From Bacteroidales bacterium (GTDB lineage Bacteria > Bacteroidota > Bacteroidia > Bacteroidales > Lentimicrobiaceae), in the NCBI GenBank assembly GCA_024636955.1, contig JAGXGB010000018.1:1-64000 (forward strand): a stretch of 64,000 nucleotides of DNA, in the 5' to 3' direction. How positions within the stretch are numbered: the first letter of the stretch is position 1; every line of letters begins with the position of its first letter. The translations under genes were made by a program, and so were the position numbers. The notes below the pieces were generated by a model. That model saw only the letters and a list, made by a program, of their open reading frames with translations. It did no database searches and had not been told where the DNA came from. Of this stretch, positions 9,296 through 20,500 are shown one piece after another.

Positions 9296-12100
9296 CTACA
9301 GATTGTTTTGTTCATTGAGAAACCGTCTTAGCACAAAATGCAAGATGCCCCCATTGCGGTAATAAGCTATCTCGGTTGGTGAATCGAGTCGCGCAATTAC
9401 ATTAAATTCATATACCTGTCCGTCGGGTTTTACTGCAGTCACTTGTAATTCACCATATGGCACCACTTTTTCAAGACCTACTATATGGAATGTTTCCTTT
9501 CCATTGAGATTATGGTAAGCACTGCTTTCACCGGGAAGGAATTCGAGGGGTAGAACTCCCATTTGTACCAAATTACTTCTGTGAATTCGTTCATAGCTTT
9601 GAGCTATCACTGCCTTAACACCAAGAAGGTTTGTTCCTTTTGCTGCCCAGTCGCGTGATGAGCCACTGCCATATTCCTTACCTGCGATAATTATAGTAGG
9701 TGTTTTCTCAAGCTGATATTTCATACCTGCATCATACACAGTCATTTCTTCGCCTGTTTCATGGTAAACTGTCCATCCGCCTTCGCGATTTACAAGCTGA
9801 TTCTTAAGACGTACGTTTGCAAATGTACCACGCACCATAACTTCATGGTTACCTCTTCGCGATCCGTAGGAGTTGAATTCTTTTCTTTCAAACCCCAGTG
9901 ACTTTAAGTACTTGCCTGCAGGTGATTCTTCACCTATTGCCCCGGCAGGGGAAATATGGTCGGTGGTGACTGTATCACCAAGTTTAAGCAGCACCCTTGC
10001 ATTATATATATCCGTTACTGATTCGGGTTGAAGAGAGATATTTTTAAAAAAAGGAGCTTCCTTAACATACGACGATTCAGGGTCCCATTGGTACACATTG
10101 CTCATTGGAGCTTTCAGTAAATCCCATTTTTCATCACCTTCAATAAAATTCGTATAGTTGTTCAGGTAATCTTCGGATGATAGTACCTGCTGCATTACTT
10201 CATCTATTTCAGCCTGTGTAGGCCATATGTCACGCAGGTAAACAGGTTCGAGGTTAGGATCATAGCCCAGAGGTTCCTCATACATGTCAATGTCAATCCT
10301 TCCGGCAATACCATAGGCAACAACTAATGGCGGAGAGGTAAGGAAATTCATTTTTACCAGAGGATGTATACGTGCTTCATAATTGCGGTTTCCCGAAAGA
10401 ACCGATGAAACTATAAGTTCATTTTCAGTTACTGCCTTGGTGATATGTGCAGGCAACGGTCCGCTGTTACCAATACAAGTAATACAACCATAACCTACAA
10501 GATGGTACCCCAGGGCTTCAAGATAGGGTATAAGATTAGCTTTTTCAAGGTATTTGGTAACAACCCTTGAACCGGGACCCATACTTGTTTTAACCCATGC
10601 TTTTGTATCAAGACCTCTTTCAACAGCCTTCTTCGCAACCAATCCTGCACCTATCATAACACTTGGGTTTGAAGTATTGGTGCAACTGGTAATAGAAGCA
10701 ATTACCAGGGCACCATCACTCAGAAGTATGCGGCTGCTGCCTGACTTTATCTTTACACTCTTAAGGCCTTCATAATTCCGTTTTGTACCAACTTCAATGC
10801 CCGCTTGTTCTATGGTTTTTTCCGTTTCCTGCTTCTCTTCATCAAACTCCTGAAGGCTACCTCCTTCACTCAACCAGCGTGCTTCATCACGTTCATCAAT
10901 ATTGATATACCTTCTGTAATAACTGCTTCCGAGGTGATCAATGAAGGTTTTCTTCATTTGTGTCAGGGGAATCCTGTCTTGCGGTCGTTTAGGACCTGCA
11001 AGTGAGGGTTCAACGTCTTCAAGGGCAAGCTCAACAACCTTGGTATATTTGATCTTGTCTTCGTTTTCCCGCCACAGCAGATTGGCTTTCAGGTAAGTTT
11101 CAACAGTTTGGATATGATTCTTATCACGACCGGTGTTACTCAGATAGTCGAGGGTCTTTTCATCAGGTGGAAAATATGTAATAGTTGATCCAAATTCAGG
11201 AGTCATGTTTGAGATAGTAGCCCTGTCGGGGACTGTCAGGTTGTTTAATCCATCCCCAAACACTTCCACCAGTTTCCCCACCACACCTGTTTTGCGCAGA
11301 AGGGCAGCAACTGACAGCACCAGGTCAGTAGCTGTGGTACCTTCCCTTAGTTTACCTGTCAGTTTTAGACCGATTACTTCTGGTAACATAAAATATACAG
11401 GTTGTCCCAGCATAACAGCTTCTGCTTCAATACCACCAACACCCCATCCAACAACGCCTATACCATTGACCATAGGAGTGTGTGAATCAGTGCCAACAAC
11501 AGTATCAGGAAATATCACCCCATTGCGATAGGTTACAACTTTAGCCAGGTATTCGAGGTTAACCTGGTGACAAATGCCCATTCCCGGGGGAAGAACATTA
11601 AAGTCGTTCATCGATAGGTTTCCCCATTTCAGCAAGGCATATCGTTCGTGGTTTCGTTCATATTCAAGTTCCACGTTACGGTTATAAGCATAACTCGAAC
11701 CATAGAAATCCACCTGTACGGAGTGGTCAATAACCAGATCGGCAGGTACCTCGGGATTTATCAGAGCAGCATCTTTATTTTTACGGTCAACCTCCGATCG
11801 GATAGAAGCTATATCCACAACTGCCGGCACACCGGTAAAGTCCTGCATCAACACCCTGGCAGGCAAAAAAGGAATATCAACCAATGCGGGATTGGGATTC
11901 CAGTTGAAGATACTCTTAAGGTGTTCGTCAGTAAAGGTTGCCCCATTATAATTCCTTACAACATTCTCAAGCAATATCCTTATGGCAAAAGGAAATTCGT
12001 TTACACTGATGCCGTGAGTAATAAGTTTGCGCAGATCATAATAAATGAATTCACCCATTGGAGTAGTAAGGGTGGAGGTAAATTTTTTAATATCTTCCAT
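9296..12100 (-). CDS. acnA: Aconitate hydratase, AcnA type
   Basis: 934 residues from the ATG at 12100 (MEDIKKFTSTLTT...); 17 more codons are open upstream but have no family support. Typical motifs: VIDHSVQVD, DSHTPMVNGIGVVGWGVGG, ITSCTNTSNPSVM with one cluster cysteine, GYGCITCIGNSGP with the other two, then the swivel domain with SPAGAIGEESPAG, YGSRRGNHEVM and GSGSSRDWAAKGT. It converts citrate to isocitrate with a 4Fe-4S cluster in the TCA cycle. The AcnA/IRP1-like form is used here rather than the AcnB form. It sits divergent to the glycogen operon across about 490 bp of repeat-bearing spacer. Confidence 0.96.
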   Translation of the reverse strand: MEDIKKFTSTLTTPMGEFIYYDLRKLITHGISVNEFPFAIRILLENVVRNYNGATFTDEHLKSIFNWNPNPALVDIPFLPARVLMQDFTGVPAVVDIASIRSEVDRKNKDAALINPEVPADLVIDHSVQVDFYGSSYAYNRNVELEYERNHERYALLKWGNLSMNDFNVLPPGMGICHQVNLEYLAKVVTYRNGVIFPDTVVGTDSHTPMVNGIGVVGWGVGGIEAEAVMLGQPVYFMLPEVIGLKLTGKLREGTTATDLVLSVAALLRKTGVVGKLVEVFGDGLNNLTVPDRATISNMTPEFGSTITYFPPDEKTLDYLSNTGRDKNHIQTVETYLKANLLWRENEDKIKYTKVVELALEDVEPSLAGPKRPQDRIPLTQMKKTFIDHLGSSYYRRYINIDERDEARWLSEGGSLQEFDEEKQETEKTIEQAGIEVGTKRNYEGLKSVKIKSGSSRILLSDGALVIASITSCTNTSNPSVMIGAGLVAKKAVERGLDTKAWVKTSMGPGSRVVTKYLEKANLIPYLEALGYHLVGYGCITCIGNSGPLPAHITKAVTENELIVSSVLSGNRNYEARIHPLVKMNFLTSPPLVVAYGIAGRIDIDMYEEPLGYDPNLEPVYLRDIWPTQAEIDEVMQQVLSSEDYLNNYTNFIEGDEKWDLLKAPMSNVYQWDPESSYVKEAPFFKNISLQPESVTDIYNARVLLKLGDTVTTDHISPAGAIGEESPAGKYLKSLGFERKEFNSYGSRRGNHEVMVRGTFANVRLKNQLVNREGGWTVYHETGEEMTVYDAGMKYQLEKTPTIIIAGKEYGSGSSRDWAAKGTNLLGVKAVIAQSYERIHRSNLVQMGVLPLEFLPGESSAYHNLNGKETFHIVGLEKVVPYGELQVTAVKPDGQVYEFNVIARLDSPTEIAYYRNGGILHFVLRRFLNEQNNL

Positions 12101-12348
12101 TGTAAATCTTTTTGGTCGTAATCGGTCAATAAGTATATCCAAAACAACCAAACAGCTTAAAGGTTAAACATTGTTTTATCTGCCTGCTGATAAACTGTAA
12201 TAATTTCAATATGCTGTTAGTGTTCAGAATAGTTTAAAACATGCAGTGTTTTCAATATTAGCATGAAGTGATTATCAGAACGGATGCAGCAATAAAAACT
12301 TTAAACAAATCCCCATATTCTGTGTTTACGAGCAAATAAATCGTAGGC

Positions 12349-12450
12349 TTGAACAACCTTAAACAACATTGAACCCCTCGATAAAAACTCGGGGGAGTCC
12401 ACCGAAGTCTTTGAACAACATTGAACCACATTGAACAACATTGAACAACA
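12349..12450. repeat. TTGAACAACA decamer array interrupted by a CCCCTCGATA...CTCGGGG element
   Basis: Two 10-bp copies at 12349-12368 (ttgaacaacc, ttaaacaaca) and four at 12411-12450 (ttgaacaaca, ttgaaccaca, ttgaacaaca, ttgaacaaca). Between them, 12374-12394 holds a 21-base element identical to 39406-39426 inside prmC. Confidence 0.85.
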
Positions 12451-12512
12451 ATTTTACAGATGTTAATACACTTTACTTAACATATATTAGCATATCTCAG
12501 TGTAAATTACTA

Positions 12513-12520
12513 TATCTTTG
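12513..12520 (+). promoter_or_regulatory. Candidate -7 element (TATCTTTG) for the glycogen operon
   Basis: TATCTTTG matches the Bacteroidota sigma-A -7 consensus TAnnTTTG and would give a leader of about 60 bases before the ATG at 12588. I see no convincing -33 TTG at the expected spacing. Confidence 0.4.
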
Positions 12521-12587
12521 CATAACCCACTTTGCTAACATGTAAAGGCAATAATGAATATGCAAGTTTAATGCTAAAGCAGCAATA

Positions 12588-14537
12588 ATGAACTATATCA
12601 CTTTTGAAAAGAACCAGTTAGTTAACCTGGAATACAGTCTGACCAAAGAACTTCTCAGGACAAGTCGCGAAGGTGCATACAGCAGCAGTACCATTATAAA
12701 TTGCAACACGCGTAAATATCATGGCTTGCTGGTAATGCCGCAGCCTGCAATTGATGAAGGGAACCATGTGCTGCTTTCCTCATTCGATGAGACTGTAATT
12801 CAGCATAATGCGGAATTTAACCTTGCAATTCACAAATACCAGGGTGAAGTGTTCTCCCCAAAAGGGCACAAATATCTCAAAGATTTTACTTCTGATCCAA
12901 TACCTAAGCTGTCATATCACGTGGGCGGAGTAGAACTTACAAAGGAGATGCTGCTTTCAAACAAGGATGGTCGTATGATCATCAAATACACTCTTGTAGA
13001 AGCTCATTCGCCTACCCGTATAAGGTTCAAGCCTTTTCTTGCGTTCAGGAACATACACTTCCTCACACGGTCAAACTATGATGTTGATACAAGCTACGAA
13101 GAGATTGACAATGGAATAAAACTTCGCATGTACAGAGGTTATTCATTTTTGCACCTGCAGTTCTCAAAGAAGCCTGAATATGTGCATGTGCCCGACTGGT
13201 ACTACAATATTGAGTATATAAAAGAGAAAGCAAGAGGCTATGATTACCTTGAGGACTTATACGTTCCCGGGTATTTTGAGTTGCCCATTGAAAAGGGTGA
13301 AAGCATATATTTTGCTGCCGGTGTTGAGCCTGTTGCGCCATCATCCCTTGCCAGGTCATTCAAAACTGAGATCACAAGCAGGGTGCCAAGGGATAGTTTT
13401 GAGCATTGTTTAATAAATGCTGCACAGCAATTTATAGTTAAACGCGGTAAGAAGACAGAGATAATATCAGGCTACCCATGGTTTGGCAGATGGGGAAGAG
13501 ACACCTTTGTATCATTACCCGGACTGACCCTGGTAACAGGAGAACATAAAACTGCCAAGGCAGTTATAGATAACATGTTGCAGGAATTAAAAGGTCCGCT
13601 TTTCCCTAATATGGGCATCGGTGAGAAAGCTATTTACAATTCAGCTGATACCCCTTTATGGTTCTTCTGGGCATTGCAGCAGTATGGCATGTACACTAAC
13701 AGCAATGCCAAACTTTGGAAAGAATATGGAAAATACCTTAAAGCTATCCTTAATGGATACAGAGAAGGAACTTCGTATAATATTAAATTGCACAACAACC
13801 ACTTAATATATAGTGGTGAAACCGGATTTGCAGTTACCTGGATGGATGCAGTTGTTGACGGCAAGCCTGTTACCCCTCGCATAGGATACTGTGTTGAAAT
13901 AAACAGCTTGTGGTATAACGCTGTGCTCTTTGCCATGCAACTGGCATCGCAGGCAGGCGATAAAGAATTTATACAAGAGTGGCAGGAAACTGCAGAAGCA
14001 TTCCCTGAATCGTTTATAAACACCTTTTGGGATGAGAAACGGGGTTACCTTGCTGATTATGTAAATGGCGACTACAAAGATTTTTCAGTGAGGCCAAACC
14101 AGATTTTTGCAACATCATTGCCTTACACCTCGCTGCCTGAGCCTATGCGAAACAGCATACTTGAGAGGGTTAAATCTGAATTGTTGACTCCCAGGGGAAT
14201 ACGGTCACTTGCTCCAAAAAATGTTCTGTACAAAGGAGTTTATGAAGGGAATCAGGCTGAGCGTGACCATGCTTATCATCAGGGTTCAGTGCATCCCTGG
14301 TTACTAGGTCATTTTGTAGAAGGCTACCTTGCTATTCATCAGAAAGCTGCTATACAAATGGTTAAAGATATTTATTACGGCTTTGAAGATGAAATGGATG
14401 AGCATGGCATTGGAACAATATCAGAAGTTTATGATGGTGACCCGCCACACCGTGGCGCAGGTGCAGTATCACAAGCCTGGTGTGTTGCTGAGTTATTGAG
14501 GATAGGCGCACTGATAAAACAATATCAAAAAGATTAA
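12588..14537 (+). CDS. Glycogen debranching enzyme (amylo-alpha-1,6-glucosidase family)
   Basis: 649 residues. An N-terminal beta-rich GDE_N domain (about 15-240, with the motif NTRKYHGLLVM that opens this family) is followed by an (alpha/alpha)6 barrel from about 275 with GYPWFGRWGRDTFVSLPG, GYCVEINSLWYNA and DHAYHQGSVHPWLLG. The acidic residues in these segments fit the GH133-type debranching active site. The enzyme removes alpha-1,6 branches in the cytoplasm. First gene of a four-gene run (20, 41 and 123 bp spacers) with a GT4 enzyme, a GH57 enzyme and a synthase-phosphorylase fusion, so it clearly serves glycogen turnover. Confidence 0.9.
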   Translation: MNYITFEKNQLVNLEYSLTKELLRTSREGAYSSSTIINCNTRKYHGLLVMPQPAIDEGNHVLLSSFDETVIQHNAEFNLAIHKYQGEVFSPKGHKYLKDFTSDPIPKLSYHVGGVELTKEMLLSNKDGRMIIKYTLVEAHSPTRIRFKPFLAFRNIHFLTRSNYDVDTSYEEIDNGIKLRMYRGYSFLHLQFSKKPEYVHVPDWYYNIEYIKEKARGYDYLEDLYVPGYFELPIEKGESIYFAAGVEPVAPSSLARSFKTEITSRVPRDSFEHCLINAAQQFIVKRGKKTEIISGYPWFGRWGRDTFVSLPGLTLVTGEHKTAKAVIDNMLQELKGPLFPNMGIGEKAIYNSADTPLWFFWALQQYGMYTNSNAKLWKEYGKYLKAILNGYREGTSYNIKLHNNHLIYSGETGFAVTWMDAVVDGKPVTPRIGYCVEINSLWYNAVLFAMQLASQAGDKEFIQEWQETAEAFPESFINTFWDEKRGYLADYVNGDYKDFSVRPNQIFATSLPYTSLPEPMRNSILERVKSELLTPRGIRSLAPKNVLYKGVYEGNQAERDHAYHQGSVHPWLLGHFVEGYLAIHQKAAIQMVKDIYYGFEDEMDEHGIGTISEVYDGDPPHRGAGAVSQAWCVAELLRIGALIKQYQKD

Positions 14538-14557
14538 CAAACCATTAAATACAACGC

Positions 14558-15844
14558 ATGAGAGTATTAATGTTTGGTTGGGAATTTCCTCCGCATATTA
14601 CCGGGGGCCTCGGTACTGCCTGTTATGGCATGACTAAGGGGCTGTTGAAGAATGATGTGGAGGTGATTTTCGTTGTGCCCAAGGCATACGGCGATGAAAG
14701 TGAAGAAGCTGTCAGGATCGTTAATGCAAGCGATATTACCATTGATGTAAAGCGTAGGGATCACCAGGTATTCTGGAAGAAGATCACCTACCTGGAAGTC
14801 AATTCAATACTTGTACCTTACGTTGACCCGCTTGCGTTCGACTATGTGGTTGAAAAGATGGAATCAAATGAGCTTCTGAATGAAGAATCCATCTTTAATG
14901 CAAATTATAAATTCTCAGGTAAATACGGCGCCAACCTCCTTGAAGAGGTATCAAGGTATGCCCTGGTAGGGGCACAGATTGCTACAGAGAGTGAATTCGA
15001 CCTTATACATGCACACGACTGGCTTACTTATGCTGCAGGAGTTGCTGCCAAAAAAGCCAGTGGTAAACCCCTGGTAGTGCACATGCATGCCACTGAATTT
15101 GACAGATCAGGGGAGAACATCAATACCCAGGTTTATGAGATTGAAAGAAGCGGCATGGAAGCTGCTGACAGGGTTATTGCTGTAAGTAACCTCACCAGGA
15201 ACATTGTTATTGAGCGCTACGGTATTGACCCACGGAAAGTTTATACAGTCCATAATGCTGTTGAACCAACTGACCATGATGAATTCCATGCATACGATAA
15301 GCATGTACGTGAGAAGATAGTTACATTCCTTGGCAGGGTTACTTTTCAAAAAGGACCGGAGTATTTCATTGAAGCTGCACATAAGGTTTATCAACGTGAC
15401 AAGAATGTGCGTTTTGTAATGGCAGGTACAGGTGATCTGCTGGAGAAGATGATACGGCGGGTAGCGAAACTGCGTATGTCGTCACGCTTCCACTTCACTG
15501 GTTTTCTCAAAGGTGATAATGTCGACAGGATGTTTGCTATGAGCGATGTGTATGTTATGCCATCGGTATCAGAACCGTTTGGTATTTCACCACTTGAAGC
15601 TATGCGCTCAAATGTGCCGGTGGTGATTTCAAAACAATCAGGTGTTGCTGAAATATTACAGCATGCCCTTAAAGTTGACTTCTGGGATGTAGATGCAATG
15701 GCCGACTCTATCTACGCATTGCTGCATTACAAGAGCCTGTCGAAAGCATTCGCAAAATATGGCGCCAATGAAGTTGAGAACCTTAAATGGGAAAATGCTG
15801 CGCGTCACATCAAAACAATATATCAACAGATTTACAAGGCCTGA
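14558..15844 (+). CDS. GT4 glycosyltransferase, glycogen-synthase-like
   Basis: 428 residues with a two-Rossmann GT-B fold. The start MRVLMFGWEFPPHITGGLGTA resembles starch/glycogen synthases (P-x-x-x-GGL). LIHAHDWLTYAAG and VVHMHATEFDRSGENIN follow, then the nucleotide-sugar site with GRVTFQKGPEYFIEAAH and PSVSEPFGISPLEAM (E-x7-E pair). It probably transfers glucose to a growing alpha-glucan or makes a related glucoside; the donor (ADP- or UDP-glucose) cannot be read from sequence. Lies 20 bp after the debranching gene and 41 bp before the GH57 gene. A second, GT3-type synthase domain is encoded two genes on, so the two may act on different steps such as priming and elongation. Confidence 0.88.
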   Translation: MRVLMFGWEFPPHITGGLGTACYGMTKGLLKNDVEVIFVVPKAYGDESEEAVRIVNASDITIDVKRRDHQVFWKKITYLEVNSILVPYVDPLAFDYVVEKMESNELLNEESIFNANYKFSGKYGANLLEEVSRYALVGAQIATESEFDLIHAHDWLTYAAGVAAKKASGKPLVVHMHATEFDRSGENINTQVYEIERSGMEAADRVIAVSNLTRNIVIERYGIDPRKVYTVHNAVEPTDHDEFHAYDKHVREKIVTFLGRVTFQKGPEYFIEAAHKVYQRDKNVRFVMAGTGDLLEKMIRRVAKLRMSSRFHFTGFLKGDNVDRMFAMSDVYVMPSVSEPFGISPLEAMRSNVPVVISKQSGVAEILQHALKVDFWDVDAMADSIYALLHYKSLSKAFAKYGANEVENLKWENAARHIKTIYQQIYKA

Positions 15845-15885
15845 GCTGTTAATAGCCCTTGCTTTATTATAATTAAAAAAATATT

Positions 15886-17460
15886 ATGAGATCAATTTGC
15901 CTTCATTTCCAGATTCATCAGCCTTTCAGATTGAGGACTTACCGGTTCTTTGATATAGGCAGCAGCCACCATTATTATGATGAATACCAGAACAGAACAA
16001 TCATAAAGAGGGTGGTTGAGAGATCATACTTACCAATGAACCAGGTGTTACTTGATCTGATCAAAGAATATGGCGCTGCTTTTAAAGTTAGTTTTTCTAT
16101 TTCAGGAATGGCCATTGACCAGTTCAGGCAATACACACCTGAAGTATTGGCGAGTTTCAGGGAACTTGCTGATACAGGTAACGTGGAGTTCCTTGCCGAA
16201 ACTTATGCCCACTCTTTGGTATCATTAAAAGACACCGAAGAATTCAGGCTGCAGGTTGAAAAACATGCTGATACAGTGGAAGAACTCTTTGGCAGGCGCC
16301 CAACGGCATTCAGGAACACTGAAATGATATACTCTGACCAGATTGGTGAAAAAGTGCTGGAAATGGGCTTTGATGTTATGCTAACAGAAGGCGCAAAACA
16401 TATACTTGGCTGGAAGAGTCCCAATTTTATGTACTGCAACACTGTTAATCCAAAACTAAAGCTCTTGTTACGTAACTTCCAGTTAAGTGACGATATTGGC
16501 TTCAGGTTCTCAAACCAGGCATGGATTGAATGGCCTCTTACTGCTGAGAAGTTCGCAAAGTGGATCAATACCTACCAAAACCAGCAAGTAGTAAACATCT
16601 TTATCGATTATGAAACCTTCGGAGAGCACCAATGGGCTGAAACAGGCATATTTGAATTCATGAAAGCGCTGCCTCAGCAGATATTCTCCAAAACAAATTT
16701 TAACTTCAGAACGCCATCTGAATTAGCCAAATCATTGCAACCGGTTTCAGCAGTATCAGTGCCCACACCGATCTCATGGGCTGATGAAGAACGTGACCTT
16801 ACTGCATGGCTGGGTAACGAAATGCAGGATGAAGCATTTGATCTGCTATACAGTCTGCGTGATAAAGTAAGAAGATGCAATGATGCTGAAATACAACGCG
16901 ACTGGTTGTACCTGCAAACATCTGACCACTTTTATTACATGTGCACCAAATGGTTTTCTGATGGTGCCGTACATAAGTACTTTAATCCATACGTAACTCC
17001 CTACGAAGCATTCATAAACTACATGAATGTGCTAAGTGATTTCACCAGCAGGATTGAAGAACACTGTTCCCATGAAAATGGAGCATATGCATCTTCAGCA
17101 AATGAGCCTTTACACCAAGGCGTGCAAGGATCAGGAGCTACTTCAAAGGGAGAAACAGCTGGTAAGCATACTTCAAAGGAGGAAACAGCGGATAGGCAAT
17201 CTGACTTTGATATAATATTTTCCCTTTCAAAGAAGGACCTGAAAAAAGCAATTGACTCTATTGATATAAAGGAACTTGCCTACTCCTTATACGGAAAAGC
17301 TGACGACAAAATAGCTGAATTAAAAACAAAGCTGCCGGTAGCCTATAAGAGTGAACTTGATAAAATCATTAGGGAAATAAAGAAACCAAGGCGAACTACT
17401 ATCGACAATTACAGAAAAAAGGTAGCCTCTAAACTTCAATCGTATTTTAATTTATTTTAG
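15886..17460 (+). CDS. GH57 family alpha-amylase-like enzyme
   Basis: 524 residues. The GH57 conserved regions are visible: HFQIHQPFRLR near residue 7, GNVEFLAETYAHSL, RNTEMIYSD (expected nucleophile Glu), and FIDYETFGEHQW (expected acid Asp). These form the (beta/alpha)7 catalytic barrel; no signal peptide, so it is cytoplasmic. GH57 enzymes hydrolyse or rearrange alpha-1,4 glucans, and in this operon a role in intracellular glycogen is likely; a branching activity cannot be excluded. Between the catalytic part and a basic C-terminal helical tail lies a linker with a 10-residue tandem duplication (17137-17196). Confidence 0.88.
   Translation: MRSICLHFQIHQPFRLRTYRFFDIGSSHHYYDEYQNRTIIKRVVERSYLPMNQVLLDLIKEYGAAFKVSFSISGMAIDQFRQYTPEVLASFRELADTGNVEFLAETYAHSLVSLKDTEEFRLQVEKHADTVEELFGRRPTAFRNTEMIYSDQIGEKVLEMGFDVMLTEGAKHILGWKSPNFMYCNTVNPKLKLLLRNFQLSDDIGFRFSNQAWIEWPLTAEKFAKWINTYQNQQVVNIFIDYETFGEHQWAETGIFEFMKALPQQIFSKTNFNFRTPSELAKSLQPVSAVSVPTPISWADEERDLTAWLGNEMQDEAFDLLYSLRDKVRRCNDAEIQRDWLYLQTSDHFYYMCTKWFSDGAVHKYFNPYVTPYEAFINYMNVLSDFTSRIEEHCSHENGAYASSANEPLHQGVQGSGATSKGETAGKHTSKEETADRQSDFDIIFSLSKKDLKKAIDSIDIKELAYSLYGKADDKIAELKTKLPVAYKSELDKIIREIKKPRRTTIDNYRKKVASKLQSYFNLF
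17137..17196 (+). repeat. 30-bp in-frame tandem duplication in GH57 linker
   Basis: Two imperfect 30-bp copies, 17137-17166 and 17167-17196, encode ATSKGETAGK and HTSKEETADR. Length is a multiple of three, so the frame is kept. Confidence 0.85.
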
Positions 17461-17583
17461 CCGGCTGGCATATTTTCCTGAGCTTGTCTGTTTAGGAATT
17501 GTGTTTCAGGCGATTAAATAAAACAATGGCTTCCTTTTTAAATAAAGAAGGTTGCCTTTATACAATTTTGTAAATAAACATCA

Positions 17584-20500
17584 ATGAGTGATAATGTAAT
17601 TAAGGCCGACTATATCTTTGAGACCAGTTGGGAAATATGCAATAAAGTTGGAGGAATATATACAGTTATCTCCACAAAAGCCCCCGGTATTCAGGAAGAA
17701 TTTGGTGATAACTACCTTTTAATAGGTCCGGATGTATGGAAAGAAACCAATAGCAACCCCGACTTCCTTGAAGATAAATACTTATACAGGTCGTGGCGCG
17801 AACATGCCGAAGCTTCGGGATTACACGTAAAAATAGGGCGCTGGAACATAAAAAGCACTCCGATAGTAATACTGGTGGAGTTCACCCAGTACTTCCAGAT
17901 CAAGGATAAAATTTTTGCCAGATTTTGGGAGAAGTATCAGCTTGATTCTATTTCAGGTCAATGGGATTATATAGAGCCTGCTCTGTTTGGATATGCTGCA
18001 GCACGTGTAATTGAAAACTTCTATGAGTTCAATATTTCTTCACGTGAACGTATTGTTGCTCACTTCCATGAATGGATGGCTGGTACAGGTGTTCTATATC
18101 TGAACGATAAAATTCCGCAGATAGGTACAGTGTTTACCACTCATGCAACAGCGCTTGGCAGGGCCGTTGCGGGTAACCACCTCCCATTATATGGCGACAT
18201 TACAACCTATCCGCCTGAATCAACAGCCAGGAGATTTGACATTGTTTCCAAGCATTCCCTTGAACATTCGGCTGCATTCAATAGTGATGCATTTACAACT
18301 GTAAGTGAGATTACTGCTAAAGAAGCTGCTCATTTCCTTGGCCGGCCAGTAGATGTCATTACTCCAAATGGCTTTGATGATAGCTTCGTACCCTCTGATG
18401 GTGAATTCCATGTGCGACGGGATATGGCACGCACTAAACTCATGCAGGTTTCAAGTGCCATGTTTAATATGGAAATGCCTGACGATACACTATTTATTAT
18501 TAACAGTGGCAGGTATGAATTCAGGAATAAGGGTATTGACCTATTTATAGATGCACTTGCAAAACTCAACAAAAATCCTGATAACCAAAGGCAGATTGTT
18601 GCTTTCATTACAGTACCGGCCAACCAATCGGGTGTTAGTAAGAAACTCGTTGAACGACTTAACAATACTGATTACAACAGTCCTGTTGAAGGCAGATTCC
18701 TCACACACGGACTTTATGATGCAGAGCATGACAGTATCCTTAACAGGGCAATGATGGCAGGTATTGCCAACAAGGCCAATGATAAGGTTAAACTCATCTT
18801 TGTTCCGTCGTATCTTAATGGAAGAGACGGCATCTTTAACTATGACTATTATGAATTACTTATAGGCTTTGATCTGTCGGTATTCCCATCATATTATGAA
18901 CCATGGGGCTACACTCCATTAGAGAGCCTTGCTTTCCATATCCCAACAATAACTACTTCATTAGCCGGCTTCGGTCTGTGGATAAAGGAGAAAGAAAAAC
19001 AACCAGTTCCCGGTGCCTGGGTTTTAGAGCGAAATGAAACCAACAGTCAGGAGGTGATTGATCAGATTAGCTCCATATTGCTGGAATATAGTAAATTCAA
19101 TGAACAGCAAGTTGCTGATGCCCGTATTAAAGCTTTTGAACTATCGCGTATTGCCTTATGGCATGAGCTCATTATACAGTATAAACTTGCATACAGCATT
19201 GCCTTAACTAAAGCTGACGGACGCGAGGAATTATATCGTGATAAACGTATTCCTGATGTACTAATGGCATTCCCGGTAAAGAGGCTACAGACACCTATAT
19301 GGAATAAAGTGCTTATTAAGCCTGGTATCCCTGAACGCTTTAATGGATTGAAGCGGTTATCAAGAAATTTATGGTGGTCATGGAATCCCGATGCAACTGA
19401 GCTTTTCAGCATGATTGACAACAAAGCATGGGAAGCACATAACCATAACCCTATGTCAATGCTTGAGTCGCTCACCATCAACCAGATGCACGAGCTTGAG
19501 CACAATGAGGTGTTTACTTCGAAACTTGATTCAATTTATGAAAAGTTTGAAGTTTACATGAAGAAAGCCCATCAGAAGGCAAAGCATCAGATTGCTTACT
19601 TCAGCATGGAATATGGATTGCATGATACCATTCAAATTTTCTCAGGTGGACTGGGCATACTGGCAGGCGACTATCTGAAAGAGGCCAGTGATTCAAACGT
19701 TAACCTTATAGGCGTTGGACTGCTATACCGTTATGGTTATTTCAGGCAAACACTCTCAGCCCATGGCGATCAGGTTAATACCTACAATCCGCAGAAGTTT
19801 ACCCACATGCCGCTGAAACCGGTTAGAAGTACATCGGGCGATTGGCTTAAAATTACCGTGGCACTGCCGGGAAGGAACTTATATGCAAAGATTTGGAAAC
19901 TTGATGTTGGCCGAATTCCATTATACCTGCTTGATTGTGATATTGAGGATAATACTGAAGCTGACCGTTTCATTACCCACCAATTATACGGAGGTGACTG
20001 GGACACAAGGTTTAAACAGGAACTGTTGCTTGGTGTTGGCGGTATAAGAATGTTAAAGGCATTGGGTATAAGTCCTGATATATATCATTGTAATGAAGGC
20101 CATGCTGCCTTTATTGGTATTGAAAGACTTAGAATTCTGGTTAGTGAAAAAAGATTTTCATTTGATCAGGCAGTTGAGATTGTAAGGGCAACTCAATTAT
20201 TCACCACTCACACACCAGTACCCGCAGGCCATGATGCCTTCACTGAGGATGTTCTAAGAGCCTACATCCCACATTATGCTGAGCGCCTCAATATTCCTTG
20301 GAACACTTTTATGAATCTTGGCAGGTTTATAGAAAACCGATCAGATGAACGATTCTCAATGAGCGTTCTTGCAGCAAAGCTATCACAGGAAATGAATGGC
20401 GTTAGCCTTATTCACGGACGAGTGAGCAGGGAAATGTTTAATGGAATGTACGAAGGATTCTTCCCTGAAGAGCTCCATATAGGTCACGTTACTAACGGGG

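Larger units (their letters stand above)
12101..12587. other. Intergenic spacer between acnA and glycogen operon
   Basis: AT-rich divergent promoter region of 487 bp. It holds a 10-bp direct repeat array (12349-12450), a 21-bp element also found inside prmC, and a -7 promoter candidate at 12513. No gene is visible in it. Confidence 0.6.
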
